Assembly: GCF_029360705.1 (NCBI RefSeq)
Contig: NZ_JARKMX010000001.1
Location: forward strand, 62,001-126,000
Source: Paraflavitalea pollutisoli
GTDB taxonomy: Bacteria > Bacteroidota > Bacteroidia > Chitinophagales > Chitinophagaceae
DNA: 64,000 nucleotides
Direction: 5' to 3'
Positions within the stretch are counted from its first letter, which is position 1; the number at the start of each line of letters is the position of its first letter. A program made the translations under genes and the position numbers. Shown here piece after piece: positions 17,576 to 26,660 of this stretch. The notes beneath the pieces were generated by a model. It was not told the origin of the DNA. It saw nothing but the letters and a program-made list of their open reading frames with translations, and ran no database searches.

Positions 17576-17704
17576 GCGGATACCCCCGACGAAGGCCACG
17601 CGTATGCCGAAGTCTCTCCCGTGTATCCCGACCTGGCACCACCACCATGACCAGTAAGCCCGGGTCGACGTATTCAACATCAATCAAGGACAATCAATTG
17701 CTTT

Positions 17705-18940
17705 ATGTTAAAGAATTATTTCAAAATAGCCATCGCGGTGCTAAAGCGCAGGAAGTTCTTCACGTTCATCAGCTTGTTTGGCATCGCCTTTACCCTCACC
17801 ATCCTTATCGTGCTGACTGCTTTTCTGGACCACCTGATCAGCCCCCAGTATCCCGACACCAAACGTGCCCGCAGTCTGTACATCAACACGGCTACCCGCA
17901 CGCATTCCGGAAAAGGCTTTCAAAGTAATGGGCCACTGAGCTACCATTTCCTGAATAAATATGTTTCCTCCATGAAAACGCCGGAGCGCGTAGGCATCGG
18001 ATCGATCTTCATCACGACCAACACGTATATCAACAATAAGAAACTGGAAATTGACATGAAGTACACCAATGCCGATTTCTGGGAGGTCCAGGAATTCGAA
18101 TTCCTCGAAGGCCGGCCCTATACTGCCCAGGAGATCACGAACGGCGACCATGTGGTGGTGATCTCCGAACAAACCAGGCGGGATTATTTTGGCGAGACCA
18201 CTGCCGTCGGAAAATACTTTGAGACCGACAATGTGAAGTACCGCGTCTGTGGAGTAGTGAAGGATGTGCCCATTACCCTGATCTTCTCGTATGCCAATGT
18301 TTACCTGCCTTACACTCTCTCCAAGACCGGTCGTAACGATACCCGCTTCGAAGGCATGTACACAGCCATTATACTGGCCCGCTCGAAGGCCGACCTGCCG
18401 GCCATTCAGGACGAGTACCAGCAAACGATTGCCCGTATTCCCCTGAAGGGAGAAGAGTTTAATGAGCTTCATAGTTATGCCGACACGTACCTGGCCAGTT
18501 TTACCCGCATATTATTGGGCAAGGACGACAGTTCGGGCGTAGGCAAATTTGTACTGAGTATTGGTTTGTTTGCCTTGTTCTTTATGCTGCTGCCCACCCT
18601 GAACCTGATCAATATCAACATCAGCCGGATCATGGAGCGTTCCTCCGAGATTGGTGTTCGCAAAGCATTTGGAGCTTCTTCGAAAACGCTGGTGTACCAG
18701 TTCATCATTGAGAATATCATTCTTACACTGATCGGCGGCCTGCTGGGACTTGCGCTGTCTGCCATCGTCATCCTGGTACTCAACAGCAGCCAGCTGATCC
18801 CGCATATGTACCTGGCCATCAATTTCACCGTACTCGCCTGGGCATTTATCGTGTGCCTCGTATTTGGCTTTTTCTCGGGCGTCTATCCGGCCTGGCGTAT
18901 GTCGAAACTGCAGGTAGTAACTGCCCTGAAAGCTCAATAA
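17705..18940 (+). CDS. MacB/FtsX-type ABC permease, first of two
   Basis: A 411-residue permease. The order is a short cytoplasmic start, first membrane helix (about 15-40, ISLFGIAFTLTILIVLTAFL), a large periplasmic MacB-like core domain of roughly 200 residues, then three C-terminal helices with the FtsX domain (IGLFALFFMLLPTLNLININISRIMERSSEIGVRKAFG, quoted here only to show the RSSEIGVRKAFGAS coupling motif). It should dimerise with the related protein encoded at 18965 and use the ATPase at 16910. The start gives MLKNYFKIAIAVLKRRK, the usual beginning of this group. Confidence 0.9.
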   Translation: MLKNYFKIAIAVLKRRKFFTFISLFGIAFTLTILIVLTAFLDHLISPQYPDTKRARSLYINTATRTHSGKGFQSNGPLSYHFLNKYVSSMKTPERVGIGSIFITTNTYINNKKLEIDMKYTNADFWEVQEFEFLEGRPYTAQEITNGDHVVVISEQTRRDYFGETTAVGKYFETDNVKYRVCGVVKDVPITLIFSYANVYLPYTLSKTGRNDTRFEGMYTAIILARSKADLPAIQDEYQQTIARIPLKGEEFNELHSYADTYLASFTRILLGKDDSSGVGKFVLSIGLFALFFMLLPTLNLININISRIMERSSEIGVRKAFGASSKTLVYQFIIENIILTLIGGLLGLALSAIVILVLNSSQLIPHMYLAINFTVLAWAFIVCLVFGFFSGVYPAWRMSKLQVVTALKAQ

Positions 18941-18964
18941 TTAATCATCTTTTTAATCGTCAAT

Positions 18965-20146
18965 ATGTTCACGCATTTATTCAAACTGATCTGGAACAAA
19001 AAGAAGCAAAACTTCATGCTGATGCTGGAGATCTTAGTGTCGTTCCTGGTGATCTTCGCGGTGTTTACGATGCTGGTATACTACTATAAGAATTACCGCA
19101 AACCGATGAACTTCGAGTATGATCAGGTATGGTCCATTGGCTTCAAGATGCAGGACAGGCCGCAAAGCAATGATTCGCTCTATGTTTTCTTTGAAGCGCT
19201 GAAGAACCAGGTGAAGTCGATGCCCGAGGTGGAGCAGCTGAGTTTTTCCGGTCACAACATTCCTTTTTCGATGAGCACTTCGCAGAACTCCCTCGACTAT
19301 GAAGGCCGTCATGTACGTAGCATTCACGACTATACCGTAAGTGATGACCATGCCAAGGTGTTGAAGCTATCGCTGGTCAGCGGCCGCTGGTTTTCGAAGG
19401 AAGATGACGCCAGCCGCTACCAACCGATCGTGATCAGCGAGTTTTTAAAGGATAAACTGTTTGGGACCGGGGAAGCTGTTGGTCAGGTGCTGGATAAAGA
19501 ATCGGATCACCCGCGCCGTATTGTAGGGGTCGTAAAGGATATAAAGGATCATGGCGATTACCAGGCTATTGAGTCGGCCATGTTTCGCCGGGCCGACACC
19601 AATGCGTTGCGTTGGATGGAGCAGGCGCTTATTCGCGTAAAACCAGGAACCGGCGTTGCCTTCGAGGGCAGGCTGTACAAAGCCCTGGCCAGTCACCTGA
19701 CCAATGCCACCATTGAAATAGAGCACCTGACCAATAAGCGCCAGGCTAAGAACAGCATGACACTCGTACCCATCATCATCATGATGGTGGTAGCTGGGTT
19801 CCTGGTGATCAATGTGGCGCTAGGTTTGTTTGGGGTACTTTGGTACAATATCAACCGCCGCAAAGCCGAGATCGGGTTACGCCGCGCCATCGGCGCTCCT
19901 GCTGGCTCTATCTCCAGGCAGCTGGTCAGCGAAGCGATGGTGCTGGCAACACTGGCATTGATCGTCGGTTGCTTTTTTGCTGTGCAGTTTCCCCTGTTGA
20001 ATGTATTCGACCTGCCTGCCTCCGTCTATATCTATGCCATCGTACTCGCGGTGTTATTTGTATACCTGCTGGTGATCATCTGTTCCCTGTATCCCGGCAA
20101 ACAGGCAGCAGCCATTTATCCGGCAGTGGCCTTGCACGAAGATTAG
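18965..20146 (+). CDS. MacB/FtsX-type ABC permease, second of two
   Basis: A 393-residue relative of the preceding protein, starting 24 bases after it. It has the same plan: MFTHLFKLIWNKKKQN, one membrane helix near 18-40, a periplasmic domain containing SGRWFSKEDDASRYQPIVIS, then three helices with RKAEIGLRRAIGAP as the cytoplasmic coupling helix. Two different permeases suggest a heterodimeric pump, as in other Bacteroidota clusters of this type. What is exported (peptide, antibiotic, or lipoprotein) cannot be told from sequence. It ends 43 bases before the response regulator gene. Confidence 0.9.
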   Translation: MFTHLFKLIWNKKKQNFMLMLEILVSFLVIFAVFTMLVYYYKNYRKPMNFEYDQVWSIGFKMQDRPQSNDSLYVFFEALKNQVKSMPEVEQLSFSGHNIPFSMSTSQNSLDYEGRHVRSIHDYTVSDDHAKVLKLSLVSGRWFSKEDDASRYQPIVISEFLKDKLFGTGEAVGQVLDKESDHPRRIVGVVKDIKDHGDYQAIESAMFRRADTNALRWMEQALIRVKPGTGVAFEGRLYKALASHLTNATIEIEHLTNKRQAKNSMTLVPIIIMMVVAGFLVINVALGLFGVLWYNINRRKAEIGLRRAIGAPAGSISRQLVSEAMVLATLALIVGCFFAVQFPLLNVFDLPASVYIYAIVLAVLFVYLLVIICSLYPGKQAAAIYPAVALHED

Positions 20147-20189
20147 CGACTGAACAAAAAATGCCTAACTTGACCACCTTTAAGGGATT

Positions 20190-21563
20190 ATGATCTTCAT
20201 TATTGACGACGATATCGCAGTACGTACCTCGCTCCAGCTGTTGCTGGAGCAGCAGGGTTTTGTCACGGATACTGCCGATGGCCCGGGGCAGGCGATGACT
20301 GTAGTGGAAAAAGTACGACCGGAACTGATCATACTCGACCTCAATTTTTCTATCGACACCTCGGGCAATGAAGGCATGGCCTTATTGCAACAGATCAGAC
20401 AGCTGCACCCGACAGTGCCCGTGATCCTCATTACCGGCTGGGCCACTATCGAACTGGCCGTAAAAGGGATGAAGCTGGGCGCGAATGACTTTATCAACAA
20501 GCCCTGGACCAACGATCATTTATTGCAATCCGTACGTACCCTGCTCAACCTGCAGGAGAAGAAAACGGAGAAGCTGAGCCGTAAAAAGCTGGACAACCTG
20601 TACAATTTTCAACATATTATCGGCGAAGATGCTGCCATGCTCGATATTCTCGAAACCATCGGGCGGGTAGCCTCGACCGATGCCAGCGTATTGATCATGG
20701 GCGAGAGTGGTACCGGCAAGGAGCTGATCGCCGAAAGCGTACACCAGAATAGCCTCCGCAGCAATAAGCCCTTCGTAAAAGTAAACCTGGGCGGTATATC
20801 CACCTCTTTATTCGACAGTGAGATGTTTGGCCACGTACGCGGCGCTTTTACAGACGCCCGCTTTGACCGTACCGGCCGTTTTGAGATGGCCAATAAAGGC
20901 ACCATCTTTCTGGATGAGATCGGAGATCTGGATCCCGGTAGCCAGGTAAAACTGCTTCGGGTATTGCAGGACCGTACGTATGAAATACTGGGCAGCAGCC
21001 GCACCAAAACTGTGGATGTACGGGTGGTCTGTGCCACCAACCGCCCGTTGGAGGAGATGGTGGCCAAGGGTGGTTTCCGCGAAGACCTCCTGTACCGCAT
21101 CAACCTCATCACCATCCGCCTGCCACCACTGCGCGAACGCCCGTCAGATATCCCCCTGCTGGTAGATTTCTTTGTCAACAACCTGCGGGAGATCTACAAC
21201 CGGCCTGCACTCAGCATCAGCCGCGAAGCCATGAAGTGGCTGCAACAATTACCCCTGCCCGGTAATATCCGGCAGTTGAAGAACCTGGTAGAACGCTCGG
21301 TATTGGTGAGCAAAAAAGACCTGCTCGATGTAGCCGACCTCCAGTCACAACTCGAAACCTCGCCACGCCAGAAAGGTAATATCGACCTGCCCGAAGTGGG
21401 CAGCATAACCCTTGAAGAGCTGGAAGTTAAAATGATCCGCAAAGCGATGGATTTTCACAAAGGACGCATCACCCGGGTGGCCAAAGCACTGGGCATTACG
21501 CGCAGTGCCCTGTACAGGCGTTTGGAGAAATACAATATTCCTTTTGATGAAGCTACGGACTAA
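20190..21563 (+). CDS. NtrC-type sigma-54-dependent response regulator
   Basis: A 457-residue regulator with three domains. The receiver (1-115) has the acidic pair DDD near 6-8 and phospho-acceptor Asp50 in IILDLN. The AAA+ domain has Walker A GESGTGKE (171-178), the sigma-54 contact loop GAFTDA (218-223; canonical form GAFTGA), Walker B FLDEIG (240-245) and the R-finger region FREDLLYRIN. The C-terminus is a Fis-type helix-turn-helix (KGRITRVAKALGITRSALYRRL). It should be phosphorylated by the kinase encoded next and activate sigma-54 promoters, most simply the one at 14002 that drives its own operon. The last 17 bases overlap the kinase gene. Confidence 0.95.
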   Translation: MIFIIDDDIAVRTSLQLLLEQQGFVTDTADGPGQAMTVVEKVRPELIILDLNFSIDTSGNEGMALLQQIRQLHPTVPVILITGWATIELAVKGMKLGANDFINKPWTNDHLLQSVRTLLNLQEKKTEKLSRKKLDNLYNFQHIIGEDAAMLDILETIGRVASTDASVLIMGESGTGKELIAESVHQNSLRSNKPFVKVNLGGISTSLFDSEMFGHVRGAFTDARFDRTGRFEMANKGTIFLDEIGDLDPGSQVKLLRVLQDRTYEILGSSRTKTVDVRVVCATNRPLEEMVAKGGFREDLLYRINLITIRLPPLRERPSDIPLLVDFFVNNLREIYNRPALSISREAMKWLQQLPLPGNIRQLKNLVERSVLVSKKDLLDVADLQSQLETSPRQKGNIDLPEVGSITLEELEVKMIRKAMDFHKGRITRVAKALGITRSALYRRLEKYNIPFDEATD

Positions 21564-22836
21564 ATACATTCTTTTTGTCGGCCTCATACACCTGGTCGCG
21601 CTGGTTTTGACCTTTATCATCTTCCAGGAGAACAGGATTCTCTTTATAGCCTCCGAAGTGGTGGTGATCGTTTCACTGGTCATATTCTGGCAGCTATACC
21701 GGCAATTAATCAGTCCGCTGAAAACGTTGATGCAGGGTATCGATGCCATCCGCGATCGCGACTTCAATGTCAAGTTCGTCACCACCGGCAAGTATGAAAT
21801 GGACCAATTGATAAAGGTATACAATGCCATGATCGACGAGCTGCGGGAAGAAAGGACCAAACAGGAGCAGCAACATTTTTTCCTGGAAAAGCTCATCAAT
21901 ACCTCACCTACAGGTATTATTATCCTTGACTTCGATGAAAGCATTCACCAGGTAAACCCACTGGCCTTGAAGCTGCTGGGACTGGAGGAAAAGGTTTTGC
22001 TCGGCAAACCTGTACACAGCATTTTCCACCCCTTGCTACAAGAGATCAGCCGGCTGCATTCGGGAGAAAGCAAAACCGTGCATGTGAATGGGATTGAAAC
22101 CTACAAGTTGCAGAAATCGCACTTCATCGACCGGGGTTTTGCGCGTTACTTCATCATGCTGGAAGAGTTGACCATAGAGATCCTCGCAGCAGAAAAGAAA
22201 GCCTACGGAAAAGTGATCCGGATGATGGCGCACGAAGTCAACAATACGATAGGTCCTGTCAACTCCATTCTGCAATCCACCTTGCAAAGTCAGCAGAACA
22301 GCCCGGTTATCAACAATGCGTTGCAGGTGGCCATCGACCGCAACCTGCACCTCAACCAGTTCATGCGCAATTTTGCCGATATCGTGCGGCTTCCGGCTCC
22401 CCAGGTAAAAACCATCGACCTTAACAAGCTGGTGGAGCAAACGGGACAACTGATGGCGCTGAGTGCCGGAGAGAAAGAGATTAGCTTCCGCTATGAGCTG
22501 GCCAATGGCCCTATCATGATCCAGGCCGACAACCTGCAACTGGAGCAGGCATTGATCAATATTGTGAAAAACGCTATCGAAGCAATCCCGGGCAAAGGAT
22601 CTATTCAGTTTATCACCCAGGCCTGGCCCAGGCAGCTGGTGATCCGCGATTCGGGCAAGGGCATTGCACCGGAGGTAGCCGATCAAATATTCTCCCCATT
22701 CTTCAGCACGCGCAAAGATGGGCAGGGTATTGGCCTTACCCTTACCCGGGAGATCTTACTGAACCATGGGTTTGAGTTTTCGTTGCAAACCACCGCACCA
22801 GGCAACACGGAATTTACGATCCTGTTTGAGCAGTAG
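21547..22836 (+). CDS. NtrB-like sensor histidine kinase
   Basis: A 429-residue membrane kinase. The start at 21547 overlaps the regulator gene and gives MKLRTKYILFVGLIHLVALVL; an earlier in-frame ATG at 21505 would read through the regulator sequence. Two membrane helices at about 6-50 have almost no loop between them, so there is little periplasmic sensor. A HAMP-like segment and a PAS domain (IINTSPTGIIILDF) follow, then the H box MMAHEVNNTIGPVNS, the N box NIVKNAIEAIPG and the G boxes DSGKGI and GQGIGLTLTREI. It probably senses a membrane or cytoplasmic signal and phosphorylates the preceding regulator. Its stop is 11 bases from that of the convergent AsmA-like gene. Confidence 0.93.
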   Translation: MKLRTKYILFVGLIHLVALVLTFIIFQENRILFIASEVVVIVSLVIFWQLYRQLISPLKTLMQGIDAIRDRDFNVKFVTTGKYEMDQLIKVYNAMIDELREERTKQEQQHFFLEKLINTSPTGIIILDFDESIHQVNPLALKLLGLEEKVLLGKPVHSIFHPLLQEISRLHSGESKTVHVNGIETYKLQKSHFIDRGFARYFIMLEELTIEILAAEKKAYGKVIRMMAHEVNNTIGPVNSILQSTLQSQQNSPVINNALQVAIDRNLHLNQFMRNFADIVRLPAPQVKTIDLNKLVEQTGQLMALSAGEKEISFRYELANGPIMIQADNLQLEQALINIVKNAIEAIPGKGSIQFITQAWPRQLVIRDSGKGIAPEVADQIFSPFFSTRKDGQGIGLTLTREILLNHGFEFSLQTTAPGNTEFTILFEQ

Positions 22837-22847
22837 GATGATGGATG

Positions 22848-25800
22848 TTATTGGCCTTCCGTTTCTGTTTCTCCCAGGTCTTCTGTTTCTTCCAGCTTAC
22901 CATCCTTGTTGCGCTTCAACTTGATCATCGGATTGTCCTGTGTGCCGGTAATACTAACCGGAATACCGAATATGCCAAAGGGCGGTAATCCTATCCTCAT
23001 TTTGAGATTGAGCTTGCCATCAAAACTGGTTTGCCCTTCAAAGCGGAGGCGGAAGGGGGAAACGCGTACCCGCGTACGATCGATGGTGATGAGGTTGTTT
23101 TCGATCGTTGATTTGATATCTACTTTTGAAAGGTCCGGATCGGCTATTTCTTTCTCAGTTTCTTTACCTACCACGTTCATCAGCTTCCAGCCCTTCATTT
23201 TCACTTTCTTCACCGACAGCACTCCGCCGCCTTTCAGCGATGGATATACCGGACTCATGTGCTCGTCGAGCCGGCCAGCCAATTGGTAATTGAGCGAGAT
23301 AATACCTTCCGCTTTTTCAGCAGCGGGCACGAGGTCGTGAAACAGCTTGATCTCTTCATACGCTCTCTTTACATCGAATTCTTTAGCATCCAGTTGGTAA
23401 TCAAAAACGGCTTTGCGGGGTGTCAGGCTTTTATAACTGCCATTCATCACCACCGGTGCCCCTACCAGTTCGAAGCCTGTTTCCTGTAACCTGACAGCGC
23501 CACTATCGATGGTTACCTGCCCTTTGAAGTTGTTGAGGTCGGTACCGTTGTAGTGAACTTTTTTGGCGTTGGCCTTGAATGTGACTGCCAGATCGGTGGG
23601 CACGAGTACCACGCCATCGGCGGCAGCTGGCGATCCCGCGGGTGCTGCTACCGGCGGATTCTTCGTATCGGCAAATGCCATGAATTCATCGACCAGGAAA
23701 TAATTGGTTTGCAGGTCAAAGTTCCCCCTGAGCGGCGATCCGGGCACCAGCATGTAATTGATGACATTGTTGAGATAGCCGTTCATCGTCAGCTCGCTTT
23801 TGCCATAGTTGACTTTAAAGGCATCGAACCACATTTTATCCTGCTCGAACCGGAAATTGCCGGTATGTATGTAAAAGGGATTGGGAAACATGTCGGCGCG
23901 TACTTCCAGGTTATTCACCTTCATGGTACCACTGTTGAACAGCCGATCATAGCGGCCCGCGCTAGCATCACTTTGAAGGCCACGCAGCGCGAGGTTGGTG
24001 TACACCAGTCCGGTGACGTTGTATCCCTTCAGCGCAAACACCTGGTAGATCTTACCAATATCCAGCGTTCCTTTCGAGGCGATATTGTACCTGAGGTCGG
24101 AGAAGTTTTGCAGGTCGGCCTTTACAAAGAAAGGCTGCCCTTCGAACGTGAACGATACCGGTGTGATCTGTACGGCCAGGTCTTTCATCGACCCTTTTTT
24201 GCTGGACACCAGCGCACTGACCTGGATCTTCTCCAGTGGAGCCGGATAATATTTGGTGCTGATCGCGCCGTTCTGCAGGTTGAACTTAGCCTCCGTTACG
24301 GGGAATATTTTCTTAGCAGGAATGTACTTGCCGTTGGTCTGTATATCGATATCGAGGTTTCCGGCAAGGCTCATACTGTCGAGCGGATAAAACGACTTAA
24401 TATCCGCCAGGTTGAAAATGGTCTTTAGCTGCGCATTGATGGGGAAGTCTTTGCTGTTGCCCATCCTGAAAAAGCCTTTGATGTAGTTGCTGAGCACCTG
24501 GGCGTTGAGGTTCTCGATAGCCAGGCTGGTATGTTTATAATCGTGATCGGGACAAGCCGCATTCAGGTCAAAGCTGATATTTTCCACCGCCTGCGGAAGC
24601 TCGGCCGATTTGATGTATCCGTTGGAGAGGGATGACCGCAGCGTGAAAACCGGTATACTGCTCAATACCGTATCGGTGCCGCGCAGTCCTTTGGGCACTA
24701 CCGACCGGGCAATTTTACCATCGGCCAGCAAGTGCAGCTTGTATTTTCCTTTCAGATCCAGCGGCGCAAAACCAATCGCTTTATCCCACTGCTCCAGGTC
24801 GATCTCGCTGTTGATCTTAGCATAGACGACCGGTTCCGTCAATCCTTTCAGGCGGATCACCGAACTGAAATAATCTTTGTTGATGTTGAAGAAGATCGAA
24901 TCAACAGTTACCTGCAGGCTATCGGTGTTGAGCTGGGGCAACTTTGATTGGAAATTGAGGAACAGGTTGGAGATGGCGTCGGGTGCCCCCTGATGTTGTA
25001 CGAAGCCGTTGCGCACCTTCATATTGAAAGTCAGATCGGGCATGTGGCTACTGTCGGCATTGTATTTACCTTTCAGCGTGGCGTCGATGTCTCCATGGCC
25101 GCGCACATCAGTCTTATCCAGCCACTGGGTTACTTCCGGCGGCAAACCGGTAAAGATATCATGGAGATCGGTTTCTGCCGACTGCAGGGAGAAGTCCATC
25201 TTGTAGCCACTGCTCAATATTTCAAAGGCACCTTTGAAGCGAATGGGCAGCTTGTTGATCATCAGCTCATTTTGCTCAAACAGCAGGGCCAGCGAGTTGG
25301 TATTTATCTTGGTGATCAGCTTCGCATCGATCTTTTTTGATTGCACGTACGGTTGCCCGGCGTAGTAAAAATCGAAGGAATCCACCTGCATATGGGTGTG
25401 CAGGTCGAAGATCGCCTTACTAAGGTCGCCCGTACCCTTGTAATTGAGTCCATTCATATTGATCACCATGGGCAACGACTGGTCGTTGTACACCAGATGG
25501 CTTTTTTCGATCAGGATCTGTTCTATGCGAAGTGCTACGGAAGAAGAGTCGGAAGCAGCTGAGGTATCGGTGCTGTTGGATTTGTAAATATTGTAGTTGG
25601 CCTGCCCGGCACTGTCTACCAGGATGTTGATGTTGGCATTGGTCAGAAAGATCTTGTCTACGCTCGTTTGGTTGCTGAAGAGACTCAGCACATTTACCCC
25701 CAGGGAGATTTCTTCTGACTGCACCAGGGTTTCCTGCTGAAAAGGGACGGAACCTTTTACCGACAGGTCATACAAAGTGAGGGTGAGTGCGGGAAAGTGG

Positions 25801-25994
25801 CGAAAGAAAGAGAGTCGCGCCCGGGAAAAATCCAATTCGGAGTTGATGCTGCTCCTGGCCCATTGCTTGATCTTGTTAGAGACGAGACCCGGGAAAACAT
25901 AGGGTAGTACAAACATCAGAAAAACGGCAATACCAAAAGAAATACCGGCGAGCTTGAGAAATTTAACGGTTATCCTCTTAAAGGATGATGACAT
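22848..25994 (-). CDS. Large AsmA-like protein
   Basis: A 1048-residue protein anchored by one N-terminal helix (about 10-35, FLKLAGISFGIAVFLMFVLPYVF) and otherwise periplasmic. The start of the mature part, including INSELDFSRARLSFFRHFPALTLTLYDLSVKG, is typical of AsmA N-terminal domains; the body is a long series of beta strands, and the C-terminal part (ISLNYQLAGRLDEHMSPVYPSLKGGGVLS) matches the AsmA-like C-terminal domain. Members of this superfamily form long hydrophobic grooves thought to carry phospholipids between the two membranes. A start at 26015 would add seven residues; 25994 is preferred as the one closest to the anchor. It appears monocistronic. Confidence 0.87.
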   Translation of the reverse strand: MSSSFKRITVKFLKLAGISFGIAVFLMFVLPYVFPGLVSNKIKQWARSSINSELDFSRARLSFFRHFPALTLTLYDLSVKGSVPFQQETLVQSEEISLGVNVLSLFSNQTSVDKIFLTNANINILVDSAGQANYNIYKSNSTDTSAASDSSSVALRIEQILIEKSHLVYNDQSLPMVINMNGLNYKGTGDLSKAIFDLHTHMQVDSFDFYYAGQPYVQSKKIDAKLITKINTNSLALLFEQNELMINKLPIRFKGAFEILSSGYKMDFSLQSAETDLHDIFTGLPPEVTQWLDKTDVRGHGDIDATLKGKYNADSSHMPDLTFNMKVRNGFVQHQGAPDAISNLFLNFQSKLPQLNTDSLQVTVDSIFFNINKDYFSSVIRLKGLTEPVVYAKINSEIDLEQWDKAIGFAPLDLKGKYKLHLLADGKIARSVVPKGLRGTDTVLSSIPVFTLRSSLSNGYIKSAELPQAVENISFDLNAACPDHDYKHTSLAIENLNAQVLSNYIKGFFRMGNSKDFPINAQLKTIFNLADIKSFYPLDSMSLAGNLDIDIQTNGKYIPAKKIFPVTEAKFNLQNGAISTKYYPAPLEKIQVSALVSSKKGSMKDLAVQITPVSFTFEGQPFFVKADLQNFSDLRYNIASKGTLDIGKIYQVFALKGYNVTGLVYTNLALRGLQSDASAGRYDRLFNSGTMKVNNLEVRADMFPNPFYIHTGNFRFEQDKMWFDAFKVNYGKSELTMNGYLNNVINYMLVPGSPLRGNFDLQTNYFLVDEFMAFADTKNPPVAAPAGSPAAADGVVLVPTDLAVTFKANAKKVHYNGTDLNNFKGQVTIDSGAVRLQETGFELVGAPVVMNGSYKSLTPRKAVFDYQLDAKEFDVKRAYEEIKLFHDLVPAAEKAEGIISLNYQLAGRLDEHMSPVYPSLKGGGVLSVKKVKMKGWKLMNVVGKETEKEIADPDLSKVDIKSTIENNLITIDRTRVRVSPFRLRFEGQTSFDGKLNLKMRIGLPPFGIFGIPVSITGTQDNPMIKLKRNKDGKLEETEDLGETETEGQ

Positions 25995-26150
25995 AACAAG
26001 GCATTTAGGTGGCACAGGAGCTTGTGCGCTTCAAAAGTACGATACTCGTGCTGGTTATGCCTTACGATATAGGGTTTTTTATTATGTGTAGCACATCCCA
26101 AACGGCCTACACAGATAACTATCTGACCAGGGATGTACTACACGTATTGA

Positions 26151-26582
26151 TCAGCGCGGGGCGATTTCACGTTTGATGTAAGAACCCCAGGGAGCAAATC
26201 GCTTCAGGTTGCTGAACCAATAGCCCTGGTTCTTGTCGAGGTCGGAGTGTGGACTTCCGTCGTAAATTTCCACGCTCAGGCTGACCAGTTGCCAGTCATT
26301 TTCATCAAAATGCCAGGTAAACCAGTGTTCGCCATTCTTGTTGTAGCCGGCGTTGCCCTCCAGCAATTTCCCGCTCACATTGCTTCTTTTATCGACAGGA
26401 AGCTTCAGTTGCTCGTCTACCTGGTACAATAAAGAGGGATTGGAAGTGGCTACGACAAAAGAACTGTCGCGCCAGTCCTGGGGCATCTGGTGAAGCCCCA
26501 CTTCAAAATAACGTAATGTGGTTGCTTGGTCTTTTTTACAGGATACCGTCGCTAATAAAGCGATCACCACCCAATACTTCAT
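26151..26582 (-). CDS. Small lipoprotein of unknown function
   Basis: A 143-residue lipoprotein. MKYWVVIALLATVSC is a signal peptide with the lipobox ATVSC followed by KKD, as is usual for Bacteroidota lipoproteins. The mature part is a mixed alpha/beta domain with WFTWHFDENDWQLVSLSVEIYDG and ends in APWGSYIKREIAPR, but no family is recognised. A second in-frame ATG nine bases upstream (26591) is equally possible. It lies 69 bases from the DUF2807 gene on the same strand, downstream of it, so the two may be cotranscribed. Confidence 0.7.
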   Translation of the reverse strand: MKYWVVIALLATVSCKKDQATTLRYFEVGLHQMPQDWRDSSFVVATSNPSLLYQVDEQLKLPVDKRSNVSGKLLEGNAGYNKNGEHWFTWHFDENDWQLVSLSVEIYDGSPHSDLDKNQGYWFSNLKRFAPWGSYIKREIAPR

Positions 26583-26660
26583 GGATCTCATGCCTCATGG
26601 TTTTTGTCTACCCCTCTTGACAAGAAACCATTCTCTGCCGTTGCATTGGGTGGTGAGTGG

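Noticed and set aside
26010-26030. TGGCAC-like sequence as a second sigma-54 promoter
   Set aside because: The spacing to TTG is off by one and it points away from the AsmA-like gene.
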